A stretch of DNA of 5,201 bases from JBEIUL01 sp044356865 (lineage in GTDB: Bacteria > Planctomycetota > Phycisphaerae > Phycisphaerales > SM1A02): the NCBI GenBank assembly GCA_044356865.1, contig JBIKVN010000227.1, positions 1-5,201 on the forward strand, written 5' to 3'. The translations under genes and the position numbers were made by a program. Every line of letters begins with the position of its first letter. Within the stretch, counting starts at the first letter, position 1. Below are positions 1 through 5,201 of the stretch, piece after piece. The notes beneath the pieces were generated by a model that searched no databases, was not told where the DNA came from, and was given only the letters and a program-made list of their open reading frames with translations.

Positions 1-761
1 CGATCCTCGACAACTTCTGCTGGCCGAGCTGCAAGGACCCGCGCAACATGGGGGCCTTGGTGCGGGCGGCCGAAGGCTGCTACGACGCGGCGAAGGCGTA
101 CCGCACGCCGTTCATCAGCGGCAAGGACTCGCTCAACAACCAGTTCGTGACCGAGGGCGGTCGCGTGATCCAGATCCCGCCGACGCTGCTCATCTCGGGC
201 TTCGCCCCGGTCGAGCGCGACGATCGCGCGGTCTCGATGGACGCGAAGCGGGCCGGGTCGCGGCTGGTCGCGGTCGGCAGGACCTCGGGGCGGCTCGGCG
301 GGTCGCACTTTGCCCAGGTGGTCGCGATTTCGGGTTCGTCCGCGGCCCTGCCGGAACCGTCGCTTTCGGCCGGGCCCGCGGCGGCGGCGGCGGTGGCGCG
401 GGCGATCGCCGCGGGGCTCGTGCTTTCGGCCCACGACTGTTCCGACGGCGGCCTCCTCTGCGCCGCGGCCGAGATGGCCTTCTCGGGCGGACTCGGGTTG
501 TCGCTCGATCTCGCGTCGCTTCCGGTCGAAGGCTCGCCGTCGCTCGCGGCCCGCTGCTTCGCCGAGGATCCGTCGCGGTACCTGCTCGAGGTCAGCGAGG
601 AGTCGCTGCCGCGGCTGCGCGAGGCGCTGGGCGACGTGCCCTTCGCGGTGATCGGCTCGTTCGAGGCCGATCCGGTGCTGCGGCTTGCCGAAGCGGGTAC
701 GGTCGCGGAAGTTCCGGTCGCGGCGCTCGCGGCCCGTTGGTCGGGAGGTCTCTCATGGTGA
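1..761 (+). CDS. purL: Phosphoribosylformylglycinamidine synthase, PurL synthetase subunit (C-terminal part; 5' end outside window)
   Basis: PurL converts FGAR to FGAM with ATP and ammonia delivered by PurQ, the fourth step of de novo purine synthesis in the cytoplasm. The reading frame is already open at the window edge; its first whole codon is at base 3, and 252 codons are visible before the TGA at 759-761. Upstream of the first in-frame ATG (48) the frame reads ILDNFCWPSCKDPRN, which is PurL sequence, so that ATG is internal. Other signatures are GKDSLNNQF at 120-146 and HDCSDGGL at 432-455, the conserved aspartate/glycine loop of the AIRS-type C-terminal ATP-binding domain. The GKDSLNN form resembles, from memory, the long bacterial PurL proteins rather than the Bacillus GNVSLYNE form. 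The stop lies inside the start region of purQ, so the two subunits are probably made by coupled translation. No purS is visible, but it could lie upstream. Confidence 0.97.
   Translation, partial: ILDNFCWPSCKDPRNMGALVRAAEGCYDAAKAYRTPFISGKDSLNNQFVTEGGRVIQIPPTLLISGFAPVERDDRAVSMDAKRAGSRLVAVGRTSGRLGGSHFAQVVAISGSSAALPEPSLSAGPAAAAAVARAIAAGLVLSAHDCSDGGLLCAAAEMAFSGGLGLSLDLASLPVEGSPSLAARCFAEDPSRYLLEVSEESLPRLREALGDVPFAVIGSFEADPVLRLAEAGTVAEVPVAALAARWSGGLSW
743..748 (+). promoter_or_regulatory. Shine-Dalgarno of purQ
   Basis: GGGAGG lies 6 nt before the ATG at 755 and inside the last codons of purL. It decides the purQ start: the in-frame TTG at 737 lies upstream of it, and the next ATG at 764 is too far away (15 nt). 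Confidence 0.8.
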
Positions 762-1585
762 GCATGCAGGAAGCGACCGGCGGGCCCGCGCCGCGGGCGC
801 TGGTCATCACCGCGCCGGGCATCAACTGCGATCTCGAGCTGTGCGAGGCGTTCGCGCTCGCCGGCGCGACCGTCGAGACCGAGTTGCTCTCGCGGCTCGC
901 CCGCGAGCCGGCCCGCCTCGATCGCTACGAGCTCATCGGCCTTCCCGGCGGCTTCAGCTACGGCGACGACATCGCCGCGGGCCGCATCATGGGGCAACTC
1001 ATCCGGCAGACGATCTATCCGGCGCTCGCCGCCGCGATCGAGCGTGGCGTCCCGATGATCACGCCCTGCAACGGGTTCCAGATCGCGGTGCAGGCCGGCT
1101 TGCTGCCGGGGCCGGCGACCGGCGCCCGCTGGCCCGAGCGACCCGCGATGCCGACCGTCGCACTGACCCAGAACGCGACCGCCCGCTTCAACGACGCCTG
1201 GACGCGGATCGAGATCCCCCGCGACACGAAGTGCATCTGGACCCGCGGCCTGCGGCTCGCGGCCGGCACCGACCTGCTGCCCTCCGCGCACGGCGAGGGC
1301 CGCCTCGTCGCCGACGAGGAGACGATCGAGTCGCTGCGGGCGAACGGCCAGATCGCGGTGCGGTACGCCGAGGGCGAGAACTTCAACGGCTCGCTCGATC
1401 GCATCGCCGGCATCTGCGACCCGAGCGGCCTGGTGTTCGGCCTGATGCCGCATCCCGAGCGCTACACCCGTTGGACCCAGCATCCGCGCTGGACGCGGCT
1501 TTCCGCCGCGGCGCGGCAGGGCTTTCCGCCGGGCCTTGCGATGTTCCGCAACGCCGTCGCGCACGTCGCGGCCGCCCGCGTCTGA
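755..1585 (+). CDS. purQ: Phosphoribosylformylglycinamidine synthase, PurQ glutamine amidotransferase subunit
   Basis: PurQ hydrolyses glutamine and passes ammonia to PurL for FGAM formation. The 276-residue product is a single class-I (triad) glutaminase domain. The N-terminal PGINCD motif (residues 21-26) and GGFSYGDD are typical of the family. The nucleophile is Cys105 in TPCNGFQ, and His233 and Glu235 in MPHPER complete the triad, so it should be active. AHGEG and DRIAGICD are also family hallmarks. It is longer than the roughly 227-residue Bacillus PurQ. Most of the extra length is a tail after the HPER motif (WTQHPRW to FRNAVAHV) that recalls the end of the amidotransferase domain of large fused PurL proteins (HPENW, PWMRIFRNAR). 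The ATG at 755 is chosen because of the Shine-Dalgarno at 743-748; it overlaps the purL stop by 7 nt (ATGGTGA), which points to coupled, equimolar synthesis of the two subunits. Confidence 0.97.
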   Translation: MVSMQEATGGPAPRALVITAPGINCDLELCEAFALAGATVETELLSRLAREPARLDRYELIGLPGGFSYGDDIAAGRIMGQLIRQTIYPALAAAIERGVPMITPCNGFQIAVQAGLLPGPATGARWPERPAMPTVALTQNATARFNDAWTRIEIPRDTKCIWTRGLRLAAGTDLLPSAHGEGRLVADEETIESLRANGQIAVRYAEGENFNGSLDRIAGICDPSGLVFGLMPHPERYTRWTQHPRWTRLSAAARQGFPPGLAMFRNAVAHVAAARV

Positions 1586-1589
1586 CTCC

Positions 1590-1595
1590 GGAGGA
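1590..1595 (+). promoter_or_regulatory. Shine-Dalgarno of the Gfo/Idh/MocA gene
   Basis: GGAGGA lies 4 nt before the ATG at 1600, in the 14-nt gap after the purQ stop. It sets the start at 1600, although the same frame is open upstream through purQ as far as 685. Confidence 0.8.
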
Positions 1596-1599
1596 ACCC

Positions 1600-2658
1600 A
1601 TGGCCAACGCCGCTCCCACGCCCGTCCGCAAGACCGGAACGCTCCGCTGCGGCGTGGTCGGGGTCGGCCGCATGGGCCGGCACCACGCGCGGCTGTACAC
1701 GCAAATCGAGGGAGCCGATCTCGTCGGCGTCGTCGATCGCGACCCCGAGCGGCGGAAGGGCATCGTCGAGCAGTACGGCGGCCGCGGTTTCGACACCGTC
1801 GAGGAGCTCATCGCGGCGGGCGTCGACGCGGTGACCATCGCGACGCCGACCATACACCATCGTGCCGCCGCCGAACGGCTGCTCGACGCGGGCGTCGCGT
1901 GCCTCATCGAGAAGCCGCTCGCCCCCGACGTGCGGGAGGCCGAGGCGATCCGGGCCGCCGCCGCCCGCAGCGGGGCGGTGCTGCAGGTCGGGCATGTCGT
2001 GCGCTACGACCCGGTGATGGTCGCGATCCGCGAGATCAACGGCCTGGCGCCGCTCTTCATCGAGGTCGATCGCGTCTCGCCCATGACCTTCCGTTCGGTC
2101 GACGTCGGCGTCGTGCTCGACATGATGATCCACGACCTGGATCTCCTGCTCATGCTCGTCGGTCGCGAGCCCGAGGAGATCCACGCGAACGCGGTGAGCG
2201 TGCTGGGCGAGGCGGAGGACGTCTGCAACGCGCGGCTGGTCTTCCCGCCGAACGCCGCGGGGGTGCGCTGCGTCGCGAATGTCACGACCAGCCGGCTCGC
2301 CCTCAAGACCGAGCGGAAGATCCGCATCATCAGCGAGAGCTGCTACGTCTCGGCCGACTTCGTCGAGCGGAAGGGCACCGTCGTGCGGAAGACCGCCAAC
2401 GACGAGAAGATCCGCGAGGTGCGCGAGCTGCTGAAGCGCGGCGAGGACCTCTCGGGCATGAACTACCTCGAGCTGGTCCAGATGGATCCGCTCGCGGTCG
2501 GTCAGGGCGAGCCGCTGCGGCTGCAGGCCGAGGATTTCCTCGACGCGGTCCGGACCGGCCGCCGGCCGTTCGTCGATGTCGAGGCGGGTTTCGCCGCGGT
2601 GCGCACCGCCGAGCGGATCGTCGCCGTCGCCAAGGCCGCCGGCGCTCGCATGGTGTGA
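1600..2658 (+). CDS. Gfo/Idh/MocA-family NAD(P)-dependent oxidoreductase (possible UDP-sugar 3-dehydrogenase)
   Basis: This 352-residue protein has the two-domain layout of the family. The N-terminal Rossmann fold carries GVGRMG (residues 21-26, the GxGxxG dinucleotide loop) and an acidic VDRD at the end of strand 2. EKP follows at residues 104-106, with the catalytic-type Lys105. The C-terminal alpha/beta domain carries DMMIHDLD (174-181), including the conserved His178 and Asp181. The usual reaction is NAD(P)-linked oxidation or reduction of a sugar, inositol or sugar-nucleotide hydroxyl. The stretch VGHVVRYDP followed by SPMTFRSVDVGVVLDMMIHDLD resembles, from memory, the subgroup encoded near lpx genes that includes GnnA, which makes the 3-keto UDP-GlcNAc used for amide-linked lipid A. 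That substrate is an inference; the family call is firm. The gene sits between purQ and nfo (6 nt before nfo), probably in one operon, and neither neighbour suggests its substrate. Confidence 0.93.
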   Translation: MANAAPTPVRKTGTLRCGVVGVGRMGRHHARLYTQIEGADLVGVVDRDPERRKGIVEQYGGRGFDTVEELIAAGVDAVTIATPTIHHRAAAERLLDAGVACLIEKPLAPDVREAEAIRAAAARSGAVLQVGHVVRYDPVMVAIREINGLAPLFIEVDRVSPMTFRSVDVGVVLDMMIHDLDLLLMLVGREPEEIHANAVSVLGEAEDVCNARLVFPPNAAGVRCVANVTTSRLALKTERKIRIISESCYVSADFVERKGTVVRKTANDEKIREVRELLKRGEDLSGMNYLELVQMDPLAVGQGEPLRLQAEDFLDAVRTGRRPFVDVEAGFAAVRTAERIVAVAKAAGARMV

Positions 2659-2664
2659 AACCCA

Positions 2665-3675
2665 ATGGCCGCGAAACCGATTCGGGGCATGATCGGTTCG
2701 CACCTCTCGATCGCGGGGGGCATGCACCTCGCGATCGCCGAGGCCCTGCGCCTCGGCCTCGACTGCGTCCAGGTCTTCACCAAGAACCAGCGGCAGTGGA
2801 AGGCCCCGCCGCTGAAGGACGACGAGGTCGCGGCGTGGAAGAAGGCGGTCACCGCCGCGGGCTGGACCGACCTTCCGGGACGGACCGTCAGCCACAACTC
2901 GTACCTCGTGAATCTCGCCTCGCCCGACCGGGAGGGCCGGGCGAAGTCGATCGCCCTGCAGCGCGAGGAGATCGAGCGGTGCGAGCGGCTCGGCATCGCC
3001 TTCTGCATCGCCCACCCGGGGGCCCACCTCGGCGCCCCACGGCCCCCGAAGGAGCCCAACATCCTCGGCAAGCCGCCCTCGGCTGACGAGTCGGCCGGCC
3101 TCCGGCGGATCGCCGAGAGCCTCGACCGGATCCACGCCGCCACCAAGGGCTTCCGGACGGTGACCTGCCTCGAGAACACCGTGGGCAGCGGGACCAATCT
3201 CGGCTACGACTTCGGGCACCTCCGGGCGGTCCGCGACCTCGTCCGCGAGCCCGAGCGGGTCGCCTTCTGTTTCGACACCTGCCACGCGACCGCCGCCGGG
3301 TACGACCTGAGCACCCCGGCGGCCGCCCAGGCGACCCTCGAGGCTTTCGACCACGCCTGCGGCAAGGCCAACCTGCGGGTCTTTCACCTGAACGACTCGA
3401 AGGCTCCCCGGGGATCCCGTCGCGATCTCCACGCCCACATCGGGGAGGGAACCTGCGGGATTGCGGGTTTTCGGTCCATCCTTGCTGATGCCGACTTCGC
3501 CTTTGTGCCGAAAATCCTCGAGACGGCCAAGGAAGACCATCCCTCGGGCGAACCCTGGGACGCGGTCAACGTCCGCCTGTTGCGGTCGCTGCTGGCCGAG
3601 GATCCCGCATGCGTACCGAGCACGCGCCGCAAGGCAAGCCCCTCGAGGAGATCCTCCTCGCCGCCACGCTCCTGA
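2665..3675 (+). CDS. nfo: Endonuclease IV (AP endonuclease, Nfo family) with an insertion and a basic tail
   Basis: It cleaves DNA 5' to abasic sites and trims blocked 3' ends in base excision repair, using three zinc ions. All nine metal ligands of E. coli Nfo have counterparts: His77, His117, Glu170, Asp204, His207, His241, Asp254, His256 and Glu286. Motifs seen include SHNSYLVNLA, AHPGAHLG, LENTVGSGTNLG, CFDTCHA, HLNDSK and KILETAKED. Spacing between successive ligands equals that of E. coli except between His117 and Glu170, where 17 extra Pro/Lys-rich residues (about 124-140) are inserted. The product is 336 residues against about 285 in E. coli; the last 24 or so are Ser/Arg-rich and come from reading out of frame into the TPR gene. 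The ATG at 2665 has no clear Shine-Dalgarno; Met9 (ATG 2689), just before IGSHLS, is an alternative start. It begins 6 nt after the oxidoreductase stop, so it is probably translated by coupling. Confidence 0.96.
   Translation: MAAKPIRGMIGSHLSIAGGMHLAIAEALRLGLDCVQVFTKNQRQWKAPPLKDDEVAAWKKAVTAAGWTDLPGRTVSHNSYLVNLASPDREGRAKSIALQREEIERCERLGIAFCIAHPGAHLGAPRPPKEPNILGKPPSADESAGLRRIAESLDRIHAATKGFRTVTCLENTVGSGTNLGYDFGHLRAVRDLVREPERVAFCFDTCHATAAGYDLSTPAAAQATLEAFDHACGKANLRVFHLNDSKAPRGSRRDLHAHIGEGTCGIAGFRSILADADFAFVPKILETAKEDHPSGEPWDAVNVRLLRSLLAEDPACVPSTRRKASPSRRSSSPPRS
3598..3602 (+). promoter_or_regulatory. Shine-Dalgarno of the TPR gene, inside nfo
   Basis: GAGGA lies 6 nt before the ATG at 3609 and within the nfo reading frame. 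It supports starting the TPR gene 67 nt before nfo ends. Confidence 0.6.
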
Positions 3676-4685
3676 CCGCCGTCGTCGCGGTCTGGGCGCT
3701 GCCGGGCTGCGAGACGGCGAAACCCACGGTCGCGACCGGACCGGGCCCCGTGGCCTTCCGACCCGTCACCCGGGCCCCGCTCGAACCGACCCAGCCGACC
3801 GAAGCGGAAGCGGCCCTCATCGACGCGGCGATCGCCGTGGCCGAGGTCGGTGACTACGAACAGGCTTTGGCGGACTTCCGCGAGCTGCTCGCGGAAAACC
3901 CGACCCTGACCGAAGCCCACCTCGGCATGGCCACCGTGCTCGAGAAGAGCGGCGACCTCGACCGGGCCGAGCGCTCGTTCGCCCGGGCCGCGACCCTCGA
4001 GCGCGACAACTTCGACGCCCAGTCCGGCCACGGCCGGGTGCTCATGGCGCTCAACCGCTACAACGACGCGGTGCGGGCTTGGCACAAGGCCCTCGTGGTG
4101 CGTCCCGAGTCGGTCGAGGCGAACATCGGCATGGCGATGGCGTTCCTCGGCCTCGACCAGCCGCAGACCGCCCTCGGCTTCGCCGAACGGGCGGTCCGGA
4201 ACGACCCGCAGTCGGGTCCGGCCCGCCTTGAGCTGGCCCGGACCTACGAGCGGCTCGGCCGCATCGACGAGGCGATCCGCACCTACGAGATCGCCCTCGA
4301 GCTGAACGAGCCCGACGACGTGATCCTCGGGTCGCTCGTGAGGCTGTTCTGCGCCGCCAAGCGCTACGCCGAGGCCGCCAACGCCTCGGAGGAGCTCGTC
4401 AAGATCGCCCCGAGCCCCAACGCCTACGAGCGGCTCGGCTGGGCCCGCTTCCGCCTCGGCGAGTACGAGAAGTCGATGGCGGCGTACCGGAAGGGCGTCG
4501 AGCTCGACCCGAACCACTGGCCGTCGCTCAACGGCGTGGGCACGAACGCCATGAACAAGTGGCTCACCAGCGGCAAGAAGGACGACGATTCGCGGATCGA
4601 GGCCCGCCGCTCGTTCCAGAAGTCGATCAAGGTCAACCCCGACCAGCCCAAGGTCATCGCGATCCTGACCCAGTACCGGCCGTGA
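3609..4685 (+). CDS. Exported TPR-repeat protein, probable lipoprotein
   Basis: This 358-residue protein has an N-terminal export signal followed by tandem tetratricopeptide repeats. After a short polar start comes a hydrophobic stretch (about 15-31) ending in LPGC, with Cys34 as the likely lipidated residue. Pro at -2 and Glu13-Glu14 directly before the hydrophobic stretch are atypical, so an uncleaved membrane anchor is also possible. A Pro/Thr-rich linker (about 39-63) leads to roughly eight 34-residue repeats from about residue 68 to 350. Examples are the units ending AENPT, LERDN, VRPES, RNDPQS, ELNEPD, KIAPSP and ELDPNH; the last unit is interrupted by a Lys/Asp-rich insert (GKKDDDSR). 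TPRs are protein-binding superhelices; no enzyme domain is present, so the role is likely a scaffold or assembly factor in the envelope. Partners are unknown. The ATG at 3609 is supported by its Shine-Dalgarno and by the signal sequence, which a later start would remove. It overlaps nfo by 67 nt. Confidence 0.9.
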   Translation: MRTEHAPQGKPLEEILLAATLLTAVVAVWALPGCETAKPTVATGPGPVAFRPVTRAPLEPTQPTEAEAALIDAAIAVAEVGDYEQALADFRELLAENPTLTEAHLGMATVLEKSGDLDRAERSFARAATLERDNFDAQSGHGRVLMALNRYNDAVRAWHKALVVRPESVEANIGMAMAFLGLDQPQTALGFAERAVRNDPQSGPARLELARTYERLGRIDEAIRTYEIALELNEPDDVILGSLVRLFCAAKRYAEAANASEELVKIAPSPNAYERLGWARFRLGEYEKSMAAYRKGVELDPNHWPSLNGVGTNAMNKWLTSGKKDDDSRIEARRSFQKSIKVNPDQPKVIAILTQYRP

Positions 4686-4689
4686 GCCA

Positions 4690-4703
4690 CGGACCATGGT
4701 CCG
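4690..4703. repeat. Perfect 14-bp palindrome between the TPR gene and queF
   Basis: CGGACCATGGTCCG reads the same on both strands and sits 4 nt after the TPR stop and 24 nt before queF. With no unpaired loop and no T-run after it, it is a poor intrinsic terminator. A binding site for a dimeric regulator is possible, and chance is also possible in sequence this GC-rich. Confidence 0.5.
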
Positions 4704-4715
4704 GACGGGGCGCGA

Positions 4716-4721
4716 TACGCT
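4716..4721 (+). promoter_or_regulatory. Possible -10 element of a leaderless queF promoter
   Basis: TACGCT fits the TANNNT form of a -10 box and ends 6 nt before the queF ATG, the spacing expected when transcription starts at the start codon. The queF start has no Shine-Dalgarno, which fits a leaderless mRNA. No convincing -35 box lies 17 nt upstream. This is a weak, inferred call. Confidence 0.3.
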
Positions 4722-4727
4722 TCCGCC

Positions 4728-5105
4728 ATGTCCCACGAGATCCGCTCCGACCTGCTCGAGTTCTTCGATTCGCCCTCCGAAACGCCGTTCGTCATCGAGC
4801 ACGTGAGCGAGGAGTTCACCTCGGTCTGCCCGAAGACGGGGCATCCTGATTTCGGGTTCGTGACGCTGCGGTACGCGCCGGCCGCCGTGTGCGTCGAGCT
4901 CAAGAGCCTGAAGCTCTACTACCAGTCGTTCCGCAACGCGGGGATCTTCTACGAGGCGGTGACGAACCGGATCCGCGACGATCTGGCGTCGACCATGAGC
5001 CCGCGGTGGCTGCAGATCATCACGGACTGGAAGGGGCGCGGCGGGATCCGCTCGCGGATCATCGCGACGCACGGGACGGTGCCGGAGGAGTGGCGGAGGG
5101 GGTGA
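4728..5105 (+). CDS. queF: NADPH-dependent 7-cyano-7-deazaguanine reductase (single-domain QueF)
   Basis: QueF reduces the nitrile preQ0 to the amine preQ1 with two NADPH, a cytoplasmic step of queuosine tRNA modification. The 125-residue product is the short, single-domain type (Bacillus enzyme about 165), with less sequence after the core. SVCPKTGHPDFG holds Cys34, which forms the thioimide with preQ0, and Asp41, the proton donor. ELKSLKLYYQSFRN (57-70) is the QueF signature, and Glu76 matches the substrate-binding glutamate Glu97 of Bacillus QueF. Against the Bacillus enzyme these residues keep a constant offset of 21, so the core has no gaps. The residue matching Bacillus His96 is Tyr75 (FYE instead of FHE), which I believe also occurs in other QueF branches. 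It starts 42 nt after the TPR gene with no Shine-Dalgarno, so it may have its own promoter. No preQ1 riboswitch was recognised upstream, and no other queuosine gene is in the window. Confidence 0.96.
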   Translation: MSHEIRSDLLEFFDSPSETPFVIEHVSEEFTSVCPKTGHPDFGFVTLRYAPAAVCVELKSLKLYYQSFRNAGIFYEAVTNRIRDDLASTMSPRWLQIITDWKGRGGIRSRIIATHGTVPEEWRRG

Positions 5106-5201
5106 GCGAGGCCAACTCGCGCCCCGGTGCGGAACGACGAGGCCATGCCTCGTCGAGGGTGATCGCGACGGCCGTTCCGCGGTCGGGCGGAAAGCCGTCC
5201 G
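5059..5201 (-). CDS. Possible 3' end of a convergent gene (uncertain)
   Basis: A minus-strand frame is open from the window edge for 46 whole codons to a TGA at 5061-5059. Its upstream part reads DGFPPDRGTAVAITLDEAW, with mostly G/C third positions, and looks protein-like; the last part is Pro/Ser-rich and overlaps the end of queF by 47 nt. I recognise no family. A plus-strand frame from GTG 5102 (reading VSEANSRPGAERRG) is also open to the window edge and uses the same wobble column, so base composition cannot separate the two. The stretch may also be non-coding. Confidence 0.22.
   Translation of the reverse strand, partial: DGFPPDRGTAVAITLDEAWPRRSAPGRELASLTPSATPPAPSRASR
5135..5155. repeat. 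Perfect 9-bp hairpin downstream of queF
   Basis: CGACGAGGC and GCCTCGTCG flank a 3-nt loop (CAT), starting 30 nt after the queF stop. No T-run follows on the plus strand, and none precedes it that would serve the minus strand, so it is not a classical rho-independent terminator. It could protect the 3' end of the queF mRNA or be one copy of a dispersed palindromic repeat. Confidence 0.5.
5167..5199. repeat. 12-bp two-part hairpin at the window edge
   Basis: GACGGC (5167-5172) pairs with GCCGTC (5194-5199), and TTCCGC (5175-5180) pairs with GCGGAA (5187-5192), leaving a 6-nt loop and a 2/1-nt internal bulge. No T-run is visible before the window ends. With the preceding hairpin it may mark the end of the transcription unit or a structured RNA; it could also lie in coding DNA of an unseen gene. 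Confidence 0.4.

Noticed and set aside
80..1564. 494-codon open frame on the minus strand
   Set aside because: Antisense to purL and purQ, which are certain; Arg/Ala-rich with no motif.
685..1599. 5' extension of the oxidoreductase frame through purQ
   Set aside because: The extension is Arg-rich out-of-frame sequence; the Rossmann fold begins just after the ATG at 1600, which has a good Shine-Dalgarno.
1536..3086. 516-codon plus-strand frame
   Set aside because: Very Arg/Gly-rich shadow of the oxidoreductase and nfo in another frame.
1462..3540. 692-codon open frame on the minus strand
   Set aside because: It runs antisense to purQ, the oxidoreductase and nfo, all of which have full family motifs. 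Its product is low-complexity Arg/Asp/Gly/Val sequence with no recognisable domain; GC-biased codons opposite leave it free of stops.
4690..4703. Intrinsic terminator after the TPR gene
   Set aside because: A perfect palindrome with no loop of its own and no T-run downstream.
4686..4727. preQ1 riboswitch before queF
   Set aside because: Only 42 nt are available, with no A-rich tail or pseudoknot-type pairing typical of preQ1-I; the palindrome does not fit that fold.
3384..5072. 562-codon open frame on the minus strand
   Set aside because: Antisense to the TPR gene and queF; repetitive Arg/Val/Leu/Glu composition reflects the opposite strand's codons, and no motif is visible.
5145..5162. Small plus-strand gene from ATG 5145
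   Set aside because: It reaches a TGA after five codons.
1..5201. CRISPR array, insertion sequence, tRNA, rRNA or phage-defence genes
   Set aside because: No regularly spaced repeats, terminal inverted repeats, transposase motifs or cloverleaf-like sequence were seen; nearly all of the window is explained by six housekeeping-type genes.

Overview
This is a strongly GC-rich window with G or C at most third codon positions. It carries a compact, all-plus-strand run of housekeeping genes. Gene style suggests a GC-rich Gram-negative bacterium. The PurL/PurQ type, the lipoprotein-like TPR protein and the lipid-A-like oxidoreductase would fit a planctomycete (Phycisphaerae-like) or a deltaproteobacterial relative. 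This placement is an inference from recalled family features; there is no rRNA or other direct taxonomic marker here.

Layout from left to right: the 3' end of purL (1-761); purQ (755-1585), overlapping purL by 7 nt; a Gfo/Idh/MocA-family NAD(P)-dependent oxidoreductase (1600-2658), 14 nt after purQ; nfo, endonuclease IV (2665-3675), 6 nt further on; a signal-peptide-bearing TPR protein (3609-4685), starting inside the end of nfo with a 67-nt out-of-frame overlap; a 42-nt gap holding a perfect 14-bp palindrome; queF (4728-5105); and a final 96 nt of dense inverted repeats with no securely identified gene.

The first five genes are so closely packed that they most likely form one transcription unit with translational coupling at purL/purQ and nfo/TPR. 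PurL and PurQ are partners in one enzyme, FGAM synthase of purine synthesis. The other genes serve separate functions: a sugar-nucleotide-type dehydrogenase, abasic-site DNA repair, an envelope TPR scaffold, and queuosine precursor reduction. queF may have its own start of transcription.

I see no mobile element, CRISPR array, tRNA, rRNA or defence system, and nothing that amounts to a new biological system. The points most worth a second look are the Nfo insertion and its basic out-of-frame tail, the lipid-A-like subtype of the oxidoreductase sitting in a purine/repair operon, the possible leaderless queF promoter, and the mutually exclusive hairpins after queF.
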